Source: Marsupella aquatica (lineage: Eukaryota; Marchantiophyta). From it: 64,000 nucleotides of DNA. A program made the position numbers and the translations under genes. Within the stretch, counting starts at the first letter, position 1. Each line of letters opens with the position of its first letter. The stretch lies in assembly GCA_973895155.1 (NCBI GenBank), contig OZ316892.1, positions 7,130,001 to 7,194,000 of the forward strand, written 5' to 3'. The notes beneath the pieces are model-generated. The model was not told the DNA's origin, searched no databases, and saw only the letters and a program-made list of their open reading frames with translations. Positions 35,434 through 44,837 of this stretch are shown piece after piece.

Positions 35434-38400
35434 CTCTGGTGACGATGTTGGTGCTGTTGGTCTTGTCCTCCTCTTGGATGTTCTTGAAGACGAGCTTCCA
35501 GACGCCGATGACGAGCGCCAGCCAAATGCAGTTCTTCACGGCGTGCCGCAGCCCGTACACGAAGTACAGCACCCGCTTCTTCAAAATGTAATGCCGCTCT
35601 ATCAACGCCACCAGGATCTGCGCTTCATTCAGCCATTCCATTCAATACGTTTTTCGGTTCATGCAGCGAAGGACCTGTGCTTCGTTATTCATCAGCCATT
35701 CCATTTCATTCGATACGTTTTTATAGGTTTATTCAGTTTGAGGATACGTGCTTCATTCATTCAACCATTCCAGTTCATTCAATGCGTTTTTAGGTTCTTT
35801 CAGTTCCAGGATCTGCGCTTCATTCAACCATTCCATTTCTTTTCGATACTTTTATTAGTTTCATTCAGTGGCAGGATCTGCACTTCATTCAACCATTCCA
35901 GTTCATTCAATTTTTCTAGCTTCATTCAGTTTCAGGATCTGCGCTTCATCCAATACTTTTTTTAGGTTCATTCAGTTTCAGGATCTGCGCTTCATTCAAC
36001 CATTTCATTTCATTTCATGCAATGCTTCGTTAGTTTCATTCAGTTGGTTCAGCTGAAGTCCGGTCTGGTCTGGTCTAGCGGTGGTCAAGCAATCTCATTC
36101 ATCAGATCACGGCAGCAGATGGGATGACGATTGTTTGGCATCATCACGAGCTGTGAAGGATTGGTTTCAGCTCACGTCAGTAGACACGGTTATGCAATTC
36201 ATTTTACATCACAAGCGTTGAAGAAGCTTTTAGGTCTGGAGATTTTGAGACAATCTCATTCATCAGTTGCCGTCGGAGGACACGGCAAGAAATTCGAAAT
36301 GCATCACAAGCGTTGAAGAAAGGTTTTAGGTCGGGAGAGGGCAAGAGAATCTTATTCATGAGCTGACATCAAAGGACACGGCAAGCAATTCAGTTGGCAT
36401 CACAAGCAGCGAAGGACTTCTTTTTTTTATGAGGCCATCGGTTACTGGAATTGATTTGATTCCTAAGTTGTGCGCCAACATGTGGAGAACGAGCCGGACG
36501 ACGAAATTTGAGGTTAGTGTTTCGTTTCCTGTGAGCAAAGATTTCCGACTTGCGAGGGCGATTCTAGACTCTATTCGTTGTTAGTGCCTTGAGAGCTGCC
36601 TGTGATGCACACATGAATGCCAAGCGGAGGGTCCGTTGTCCGTGTCGTGCGCGGGAGCTAATGCTGCCATTGAGCCTCTGTCGTGCTCAACTGGTTGCAC
36701 GAGGGTGGATTTAGGTTTAATTTCATCCGACAACCGATGTTGTCAGAAAAATCATCCCTGAGCGCTTTCCCTTTCAACCTGCATTGAGCTTCGAATGCTC
36801 TATGTTTTTCGCATACGGACGAGGCTTCCGTTGGATTTCAGGGAATTTAAGCAGGGAACTCAGCGCTACGAATGATTTCTTATTTCACTGACGGATTTCA
36901 AATTTAAGCACTGCTCTAGGCAACGAAGACGAAATGAGGTAAGAAAGAGTAATTGTTGGGCTTACCAGCACACACCAACCAGCAATAAGGCGGCCGGAGA
37001 CGACGACGATAGCAAGAGCAAGCCACTGCCAGAGAGCAATATCCCTCCAAACCACTGCCTTCAGCTTGCGGAATTTTACCGCGAAAACTAGAACAATGAT
37101 CAAGGCAGCCAGAAATAACCATTGGAAGGCGACGAGCCATTTCCGCTGCTTCTTCTTTCGCTTCTTATACGTGGGGATGGCGTCGTCATCTAGAGGATCC
37201 TTCTCGTCCTCAGGCGGGGAAGCCAAATTGGCTTTAGACTTGGAGAACAAACCCATCCTCGACGGCGAGAGCAGCCCCAACCGTGACGGTGAGAACAATC
37301 CCAGGCGCGATGGCGCTGCTGCTGGAGGGGGCCCTCCGACAGCAGTAGCATCTCCGCCTCCGGGTAAACTCACCGATTTCCGACTGATCGATGGCCCAAA
37401 CCTGGGCTGCGCATGAGCTTCCTCCTCTGGAACCACACCAGGTTGACGGACCATCGATATCCTCCGACTCGTCATGGGTCCAAACCTCGCTTGCTGCGCT
37501 CCACCTCCTCCCTCGTCCTCCACATTTGGGGGATTGGCCGAATTCCGCCTGCTTCTCGTCCCCGCGTCTGACCACAAGCTCGCAATTTGATCAGACACCG
37601 CGAGAGTCATCGGGGGAGGATCTTGCAGCCGTGTCTTAACTCGGTACAAGGTTGGTCGAGGCGGTTTTCTCCTCGAGGTGAGGAGTGGAAGGTCTCCAAT
37701 AACGCTGTCGGTTGGGGAGACCTCCCCGACCTCCTCATCGACGGGCTCATTCGGACCACCAGCCTCAGAAGGAAGCTCTGGTGAATCTTCCGCTGCCGCT
37801 GGCAAAATCAATTCGCTCAGATTAAGTTTTTTTTTGAAGTCGCTTTTTATTCGCGTGATTGTTGGCACCACAGGAGGCTGCTGTTGCTGGTGTTGAAGTT
37901 CAAGTGCTATTTGTTCATGATCTTCCTGGTGTTGCTGTCGTTGTTCGTTCACTGCTATTTGATCATGTGGTCCACCTGCTTGATGATTTTGTTGTTGTTC
38001 CTGTTCTGATTCCAATTCTCTAACGGGGGGAAGAAAAGGAATAGCAACCTCCTGTTCGACCTCCGAAATCGCAACCTCTTTCTCAATCTCGAAGCTGTCG
38101 TCAGCATGGTAATCCCAGCTGTCCCGGGGTTTCTCCACCGCATGGTGTCTAGAAATCGTATCCTCAGGTTCTGCTGCATCCTCGTGTATAGGTGGCGATG
38201 GTGGTAAGTGCACGTTGATAATCACGGGAAATGAGGATCCTCCGGGGCTGCTCCCGCTCGACTCTGCTGCAAGGAGAGCGGCGGCCAAGGTATCTCCCTG
38301 GCGTGAATGGCCAAGCTCTGGTGAGACCTCTGGGTCGCTGGATGATGCCATTGGGTCGCTGGACGATGCCATGTCGTCGTTGCCGCTGCTCGTAGACGGG

Positions 38401-38576
38401 CGCTGTGACTCAATGTCAATCTTTTCGTCATCTCCAAGCCCTTGACGCGAGGAATGCGAGGCGGAGGCAGGAGGTCTGCCGCTTTCATCGTCTTCATCTA
38501 TGTCTAGTACATTTGATGACATCCAGAGTGGCTTTTGAAAGCTCGTCCTTGTCGTCGTTGTGACCTGCACGATCAT
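23085..38576 (-). CDS. MscS-like mechanosensitive ion channel (MSL10 type), 9 exons
   Basis: Minus-strand exons in order: 38576-36966, 35617-35435, 29510-28872, 28306-28169, 27771-27529, 26823-26608, 24420-24389, 23791-23515 and 23246-23085. Phases agree throughout, giving about 1166 residues against roughly 700-900 in seed-plant MSL4-10 proteins. Exon 1 encodes a long acidic, Ser/Pro/Gln-rich cytosolic N-terminus with repeated SRLGLFSP-like motifs, then membrane segments (WLFLAALIIVLVFAV, WLALAIVVVSG). Exons 2-3 continue with KKRVLYFVYGL and a helix before FDRVQDCLFHQYVLETLS. A low-complexity linker of about 150 residues follows. The MscS core is in exons 6-8: FGNAARSTFESLIFLFVMHP, FDVGDRISVDG, NEKIYYPNSVLATK. 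Family role: tension-gated anion channels, mostly in the plasma membrane. The start is the first in-frame ATG. A downstream start is possible. Confidence 0.92.
24421..26607 (-). other. Channel-gene intron 6
   Basis: This 2.2-kb intron starts GTGCTCTCTC on the minus strand, a weak donor that runs straight into a pure CT microsatellite, and ends ACAG before a 32-base microexon. I found no coding segment inside it. Confidence 0.8.
26555..26604. repeat. (GA)n/(CT)n microsatellite at the intron 6 donor
   Basis: A pure 50-base AG run (CT on the gene strand) begins within four bases of the exon 6 donor dinucleotide at 26607-26606. If unspliced, the frame reads through as a Ser-Leu repeat. Confidence 0.95.
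30003..30310. repeat. Tandem array, about 90-bp unit, four copies (intron 2)
   Basis: Units begin GAGAGTTTSAGAGCAAASCA, TATAGTAGTG and end with ATGGAAAGCTRGTACAATMAGA-type sequence. Starts are near 30003, 30095, 30184 and 30279. Confidence 0.8.
31195..31440 (+). repeat. tRNA-derived SINE-like element (intron 2)
   Basis: The plus strand shows an A-box-like GGTTGGCCAGGGGATGAG and, about 35 bases on, a B-box-like CAAGTTCAATCCC. A GTGTGTGTGGGTGGGTTG body and GGGTATGACATCCC follow. The layout resembles Au SINEs and the minus-strand element at 2.28-2.45 kb. Just upstream, a 31-base block (TGGAAATCCCAGTAGGAGCA...) is duplicated at 31117 and 31150. Confidence 0.5.
32180..32445 (+). repeat. Dispersed SINE-like repeat, copy 2 (intron 2)
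   Basis: Diverged copy of the element at 2.48-2.72 kb, in the same orientation. Shared blocks in order include AGCTCGGGGGTCTCACTAT, TTTTTAACCCCTAT, TTGGAATATTC, AAAAAGACC, TTCTTATAAGTATC and AACCAATAAAATGACC. Confidence 0.55.
34142..34615. repeat. Tandem array, about 70-bp unit, seven copies (intron 2)
   Basis: Each unit carries GGACTTTACTATATCCYTAA, a TGCCCCCAAAATGCC block and CTATAAACAGGATATAGTACT. The CCCCC block recurs near 34185, 34255, 34326, 34396, 34465, 34533 and, degenerate, 34605. Unit length varies from 66 to 73 bases. Confidence 0.85.
34868..35225. repeat. Nested tandem duplications (intron 2)
   Basis: A ~55-base unit (GGTAATACACATCAAAATGT, GGCAATATAGGGTGTGCACTC) is repeated about three times. 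It is followed by two copies of a ~120-base block starting ACCAAGTT and TATCATGGTCTGGAGTAAT and ending GGGACCCCATTTATG. Confidence 0.8.
35240..35431. repeat. 89-bp direct repeat ending in a (GA)n microsatellite
   Basis: Copies starting at 35240 and 35329 share GGCCCTAATAGTAAACCTAT, GTGAGTTTACTAGTGTA and TTGTTGTATTTGTTCGAGAGA. The second runs into a pure AG run (35392-35431) that stops three bases from the exon 2 donor. Confidence 0.9.
35613..36050. repeat. Tandem array carrying copies of the exon 2 splice acceptor (intron 1)
   Basis: About seven units of 46-72 bases. On the plus strand each contains a version of AGGATCTGCGCTTCATTCA, mostly followed by ACCATTCCA, TTCATTCAAT and a T-run. The first unit holds the real 3' splice site of exon 2 and its first bases (AG|ATCCT on the gene strand). 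Later units start near 35668, 35740, 35808, 35873, 35934 and 35980. Confidence 0.85.
36110..36420. repeat. Tandem array, about 105-bp unit, three copies (intron 1)
   Basis: Units share a TCATTCATCAG/TCATGAGCTGA-like start, GACACGGCAAGMAATTC, CATCACAAGCGTTGAAGAA and TTTTAGGTCKGGAGA. Copies start near 36095, 36258 and 36353, the last truncated. Confidence 0.7.
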
Positions 38577-39373
38577 GGACGACCTGGGTGAAACCAAAAC
38601 ACTGCCAGACAGTAGGTACCAGAGCTAGTGTTTCTGGTACTGCACAATGGAGTGAAAGTGGTAAATTCAGACCAATTTCGTGCCTCCCGCGATTGCTGTT
38701 TAGCCCTCCCATCGCCGTCGATTGTAACTGCCGTGGTTAATGGAACGTTTTCGTTCTCCTCCATATTGTGGATGGTATATGTCCCCTTCTCTTGGAAGAT
38801 GACGCACACGTCTAAAGCTGAAGCAACACCGACACACCTCACCACGCGGTATAATCCGATAGTGATGGAGGTATCTGCACATTGGAACCGCCGCAGGACC
38901 GTTGTGCTGTGGCGTTTCGATGTTCAGGCACGAAGCGAGGGTGACATACCGAACTGCTCTACAATCAACTTCTAATTTGGTGATTCTCCCATAGTTCAAA
39001 GACCTTGGGGATGGAAATGCGTCTTGGCTCCCCAGGGGTTTATCTGTGAGCGTTTCGATTGATAATTGTAGAGAAGTAACGGTTTGGCGTCCGGACAACA
39101 GAACTTTAGGCCTTCCAGCAAAGGCTTTGGGCTCTGGATGGACGTGTCACCCAGCTGGAATTTCCACCTGACTGGGAAAGGACTGTGAGCATTTCATTGA
39201 TGTTGGTTAGAGTGGTAGGAGAATTCACTAGGCCACTGTGCCACTTGTATAACATTAGACTTTGTAAGGAAAAAGATTCCGCTGACGGTCTTTCGGTGCA
39301 GTTCTGATGCAGGCATTAGTGTAAGCTTTTTCTGAATTTAAGTCGAAGCGTAGTGAACAACAGCAGCAGCAGC
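38577..39373. promoter_or_regulatory. Shared divergent promoter region (channel gene and MED22)
   Basis: The two genes are head to head with 797 bases between their first coding ATGs. Both 5' leaders and core promoters must lie here, unless a further 5' non-coding exon exists. A CAG repeat lies just before the MED22 ATG. No TATA box was assigned with confidence. Confidence 0.5.
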
Positions 39374-40361
39374 ATGAACAAGCCAGGTGGCGGTTTGGTC
39401 GGGGGCGTGGGTAGCGGGGCAGGTTTTGGGGTAGGAAATGCGCCTGCGGCTGGACCAACAGCTGCAGCGACCGCCGCCGCGCAACAACGGCAAAGGACGC
39501 TGCTGCAGAGAGCTGATGCTGACATTGGAAGCTTGCTCGACAATTTCTTGCATCTCGTAAAGGCAGCCCGGGTAAATCTCTTTCTCATGTTCTTCTTTTT
39601 CCGTTAACTCGCTGTGCAAGCTCTTCCTACGCGCATATTGTATCCTGCATGTTCTGAGACAGATTTAAGTTTGGTTTTTGAGCTTGTATTACAGTAGGAT
39701 TGTCCTCTGAGTTGGCCGGTTTGTGTTCTTTAACTATTTGCCAGATCAATGATCCTTTGAGGAACGCACAAGAGTCTTTCCAGATGGAAGTGCACACATC
39801 CAAGGTGGTAAGTTTTCATCGTACAGTTCTGTGAATGCTTTGCTGTGGTTGACGATCCAATCTAAATGGGCGGATGCGATTGAAGCCATTCTCAGCACCA
39901 TCCGTAAGTTTGTGGGTTCGTCTTGGCACGGTCCAATCCAACCCCGTTGATTACAACTTGGTTTGACCGTCTGGCAGAAGTTGTCTAACCTGGTAGTTCA
40001 ATGTTCACATCGAGAGTCGCTGTCGTACTGCACTCTCGAGCATCTACCTGGTCCCTGAATGGTTTTCTTATTATTATCGTATTGGCAGGTCCAAGCTGCC
40101 GATTCACTCCTCAAGCTAGTATCTGAGCTCAAGCAGACAGCCGTTTTCTCTGACTTCACTGCACTCAATGAACAGATAGAGAAGCGTAGTGCGACGTTTG
40201 TACACCTTAATGAAGAGACAGAACAACTGCTCATGTCTGTTGGAGAAGAGGTTGCAGCCTCATTACAAGATCTCGAGTCGCATTATTACAATTCCTCTCA
40301 TCGAACGGTGGCCTTAGAAAATGGAGACCATAAGAGCAACGGCGATGTGCAAGAGTTTTGA
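39374..40361 (+). CDS. MED22: Mediator complex subunit 22 (MED22/Surf5), 3 exons
   Basis: The exons are 39374-39571, 39745-39807 and 40089-40361. All are phase 0 with GT-AG introns, giving 177 residues. The family core is clear: QQRQRTLLQRADADIGSLLD, NFLHLVKAAR, then NDPLRNAQESFQMEVHTSKV, QAADSLLKLVSELKQTAVFS and SLQDLESHYYNSSHR. This is the coiled-coil subunit of the Mediator head module, which links transcription factors to RNA polymerase II in the nucleus. A Gly/Ala-rich N-terminus of about 35 residues is typical of plant MED22. The start ATG is directly followed by the NKPGGG leader found in plant homologues. The protein is slightly longer than the roughly 150-residue Arabidopsis form at both ends. 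Confidence 0.95.
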
Positions 40362-42844
40362 GGGATCTTCATTTTGGGGGTACGCGTGCAGAGGAGAGGT
40401 GACTGCCACGATGTTATGCTGTTAAGTCATGCCCTTTAGACCTCACCTATTACTCCTTGACATCAACTCAAATACCAGTGGATGTGTGTTTTCCCCGACT
40501 ACGTATAGTGCAGATTTCAGAGATCGTGTGGAGGCTCCAAATTGTTACAGGTCGAGCGAAGAGTTTGAATCATAAGACCAAACTCTTGGCTTATCTGAAG
40601 TTCTGACCTTGTAAGGTGGTCATTATAAGGTTCGCACTTCAAATGTAACAAATGAAGTGTAGCACTAAAAGCATTTTTCGGTCACAGAATTAACTTGCCT
40701 TTGTATATTTGTATCCACGGAATTCGCGGTTGAAATCAAAATTTATGTCTTGGGCATGCCGTACGAAGTCATCTACGATCTAGTATTCTTACCATGGAAG
40801 GCTTCTGATTTCCATTGTAAGTACGTTTTTGTGCTAGTCTAAGTACTACAACGTAAATTCTGTCCAGTTTTCTCTTGTATTTTCCACCATTTTGTTTTTA
40901 CGCTATCTTGGACATGGCCAGATGAAGTTGCTCCTCAAGGACCGTGCCCACCCTCAACGTGGTCCGGTTGGGGTGGAAACAAGAGGTGCTCGGCAGAAAG
41001 TGCACACAGGATTGAGAGACATGTATACTCTGGACTTTAATTAACAAACAATCGCCATCACCATCGGAGTCACTTTCGGTTTGAACGTAACATCCATTGA
41101 CCTATTCGGGAGACACTTTTCTGTAAATGTGATGTTTGAGGAGGCTCTGCTTACGCTGCTCTACTTCGTGGCCGTCTCCTCGTTTTACTTCAACAAAATT
41201 GTGGACGACCTCCAGGCTAACACCTTACAAGGGATGGACATGACTGGCAGTCTCGTTCTTCGATGGGCCCACTGTGAGGACACCTAAACTTACTCGGCCG
41301 TCCGGAGTCCAACTCTTTTCCGCAGCAGACCGCAGGCCATTGAAGTGGACGTGAACATTGTCCTCATAACTTCGTCTATACTATTTTCTTGCCAGTTTTG
41401 CACAACCAGATGACTCACTTTAAAACAATAGTGTCTTCATCGTTTCTGAAGTAACCGTCAATGTGAAAGTTACTAAGCCTGGCCTGCAAGTCCAGGTGTT
41501 AGTGGAGTTGAGTGCCCTGTACCGCTCACGATTGAAGTCATTAAGGATTGCGTCGGGGAAAGTTTTGCAAGGGTAGGCATCTTGTACGACTACCATATTT
41601 GTTCCAAGTTCTAGGAACCGTGACGATGGTATGATCCTTTACACAGAATCATGGCCTGTGTTTGCGGTTGTGGAGATATTTTGATTGCTATGGCGAAATG
41701 CAGATAACGAGCAGAAGTGGGTGCAAAAGGAATGAGAAGTATGAGGTTTTCGAGGCAGTACCTCGGAGGTTGCTGCGTTTTGAGATATTCCAGCATTGTG
41801 TGTTGAGGGTTACCTCCTACCCATTATGAAGGTGGGGTTCCATAATCTAGGACAATTTAGAGAATTATGAGGTAAACACTGTCAGTTACAATTTAGTGAT
41901 ATCCATCTACAGAGTACTCAATGCAGAGTACCAAAGTTTGTTCTATAGCTTTTAGAACCTTTCGTTAGGTTAGCGTTTCTTCCAAGCTTTAAATGAATTT
42001 CGTCCATCCAGATCCTCTAAAGGCATACCCTATTGCAATCGAGGACGAACACAGCAGGCATTGAGTCGACTTTACATTAGCGCGCTATTCAGGCATTTCT
42101 GAAAAGCATGAGGGATAAAATGGAGCTTGTCGGTTTTCCCTTTCCTGCTTCCACAACCTGGTACGCTCTGGTGAGCTTTGAGAACAGAATGATAAGTATA
42201 CTCGCTTTGTTGTCTACATGCACTATGAATCTTAAATGAAGTTCCTAATCGACTCTTGTACAGATCAGATTCTTCTAGTTCATCAGTTTGACTTGTAATA
42301 ATCTAGGACAATTTGTTAAAATCCAGCATCACGAAACTTTCCAAACAATAGAGGGAATCCATGAAACATTCTGTGAAATGAGAATGTCATTCAAACCATA
42401 TTTAGCTGCTGGATTTTGACAAATTGTTCTCGAATGAGCAAATTAAAAGATACCAAACAATTATATGAAATAATAAGTCACCCGAAAGACAGAACTTGTG
42501 CACATCAAATCTCATTGAAAGGAACGTCCAGCCAATCTTACATTTTGACCAGGCTTACAGCTGCATGAAACCCAATTGTAACCAGCACATAGCTGCGCGA
42601 TAACGAAGTGTAGGTGCAAAGCGAAGTGACATGTTCAGAAAACTATTCCAACCAGTAGAATCAACAGCCGCTTCCGACAAATACCCCCATGGCAGCTAGT
42701 AAATTGTATTCAATTTCATCGGACATAATCTCTCGATTTGATCAAACAGAATTGCTAAAATTCCGTTGGCCAATTCCTGAATTCAGGGAGTATGTTCTCT
42801 CGAGCCTGCACCAAGGGGCTGTGCTGAATCACTCACTGTGGCGT
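40362..42844. other. Convergent intergenic region, no gene recognised
   Basis: This lies between the 3' ends of MED22 and the cyclo-ligase gene and will include both 3' UTRs. Around 40.92-41.28 kb the GC content rises and short frames open, but I see no conserved motif or splice-linked pieces. It may hold a decayed fragment. Confidence 0.45.
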
Positions 42845-44837
42845 TCATGACTTCAATAAATTCTTGACTCCATAATCAGATATGGGAAGAACTCCGGTGG
42901 ACAGAATCAGTGCATCGACAGGAATATCTGTGCTATCCACCGGAATGGGATTCTCCGTAACTTGTTCCGAATACGCTAATGCCACTGTAAGTCCGAGTAC
43001 ATTGAAGTCAGTCATCATGCCTCGAACTGGTATTGGATTTCGAGGTTCCAACTATTGAGTACTTCAAGTCGGAATTTAGACATTCTTGTGATAACCAGGA
43101 GAACAATTGAGTAAAAGCAAAATGCAGTCGTGCTTGCTCGATTGTCAACTAGCCACTTGGACATTATCCTGTTCAAGTGCATTTGGGCGACAGCATCATT
43201 TCAACAAGAGAATAACCTGGACTAATGATGTCACAAAATGAGGATACTGTAGAGAAACTCACCGAGGAGAGGTGGCTTCCAACCTTTGTCCTTGGCTAGT
43301 TGCAGATACCTTTGAATAAACACATCATAGTATCTGCATAGACAATCATAAATAAGGCTACTGGTTTCTTTAATACATACGTCAACAAGACGAGAGGACT
43401 CCGTGAAGCTAATGGTAGATATACTCATGCAGTACGAGGATCGATTTTACTGCATAGGGAATTAGCGGGCATACCCTCCACCTCGACCAAGTCTTCGACC
43501 TGTGCGATCAAAAGCAAGACCTGATTGAAAAAAAGACAGCCGTCAGACTCTAAAGATAAATCGATGTATCTCTCCTGGGTCTGGAGTCTGGACTAGCAGC
43601 ATTGCTTGGTCTACAATGCACTGCATATTAACGCTTATTCCAGTTCTTGTTTCTCCTTACAAATTAGGAAGGGAACATACCAGGCATCAGGACCAAATCA
43701 ACAGGTGTTTCAGCATCCATCACTGCCATTACATAGGTCAGGAGAAATGAGGGCACGTGATCGGCATTTCGCATCACGATTGTACTCGAATATCAATATC
43801 TATAAATCCCGGTTTAAAGTGCTTGTTCTGGGCCAAACTGCAACACTCAAACCACCTTTCTACTAGCAACTTTGCAATTGAAGAGAAAATGTGACAGCAT
43901 AGGATAAATCAGCGGTGAGGGACGGAATGTTCTCGCTATGGCCCAAAGAACCAACCATTTTTCCGAGGGTTGCCATCTGGGTAGTTGAAATCTGGCTCTA
44001 CAATGCCCATGGAGTTCACAATCAGATCCGATACGGTAGTGACATAGAGCATGGACATGTTGGCCTCCCGGTCTACCACTCGAGGCACAAAGAGTTCCTT
44101 TGCTCTCTCTGAATCCCTGACGCTTATAATTCGTTAGAACAGTCATGCATGCACACACCGGAGGCAGTTGAATGATGTTTGGTAATCAGTACTTTACTAC
44201 CAAAAATGAGACAGCAAAGCTTGTCGGCAAATGACAGGTACAACTCCTCATCTTGTCTGACTCCCTGAAGAGAATCCCTCCCAGAATTAGGAATTCCTGA
44301 TAGTACCAAAACACGCACGGAGTATGACCAACAAGACAGGGGAGGCTCTCCATTGCTCAACTCGGAACACGAATCATACCAGTATCTTTCTGCTGCAAGA
44401 TCTGCGTCACAATTAGAGATGTGTCGACTTCTCGTAGAGCTGCGCAGCTCAGGTAAGCACATAATTTATTGCTGTGCCTGAACCAGTCGGCAGATAAGAC
44501 ATGGGCCTGAATTGCATTGTCTGCACGCAGACTATCAGCCAAATCAGAAAACGAAACTGTCCGAGAAGAACACCGAACTGCACTCCCCCCCCCCCTCTCA
44601 AAACATTCTGCTCTCAGACTTTTGCGAGTCGCTGTCAGTAAGAGAATTCATTGCCAATAGGGAACTGAAATCCATCTGGGAGTGCCCACCTTCTTCTTGT
44701 CGGAGACGAAGAGGGAAATTTCGAAGCTTTCGTTTCACCACCGCTCGTAGGGCTTTCTTCTGCTGCTGTACCGACTCCTGTACTGACCCTGCCATGCCTG
44801 CCGCTCCTCTTTGAAGGACCGCCACCCTACTCAGCAT
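42845..44837 (-). CDS. 5-formyltetrahydrofolate cyclo-ligase (7 exons)
   Basis: Minus-strand exons: 44837-44690, 44520-44380, 44108-43956, 43722-43681, 43520-43475, 43333-43263 and 42984-42845. Phases are consistent, giving 246 residues. Family landmarks in order: KKALRAVVKRKLRNFPLRLR; LCAYLSCAALREVDTS; LFVPRVVD and MSMLYVTTVSDL; NSMGIVEP; PVDLVLMPGLAFDRTGRRLG; the substrate/ATP loop GRGGGYYD, split over two exons; and PVDALILSTGVLPIS near the C-terminus. The enzyme converts 5-formyl-THF to 5,10-methenyl-THF using ATP and lets plants recycle the folate formed by serine hydroxymethyltransferase. Plant forms are mitochondrial. The Arg-rich N-terminus (MLSRVAVLQRGAAG) fits a targeting peptide. 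Exons 4 and 5 are only 42 and 46 bases. A second ATG at 44795 is an alternative start. Confidence 0.94.

Larger units (their letters stand above)
29511..35434 (-). other. Channel-gene intron 2 (5.9 kb, repeat-rich)
   Basis: The largest intron in the window. Its ends are fixed by protein conservation: exon 2 ends TNIVTR and exon 3 begins LNIVNQ, in phase 0. It contains a ~90-bp array at 30.0-30.3 kb, two SINE-like elements, a ~70-bp array at 34.14-34.62 kb, further duplications at 34.87-35.43 kb and a CT microsatellite against the donor. No host coding segment was found inside it. Confidence 0.85.
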
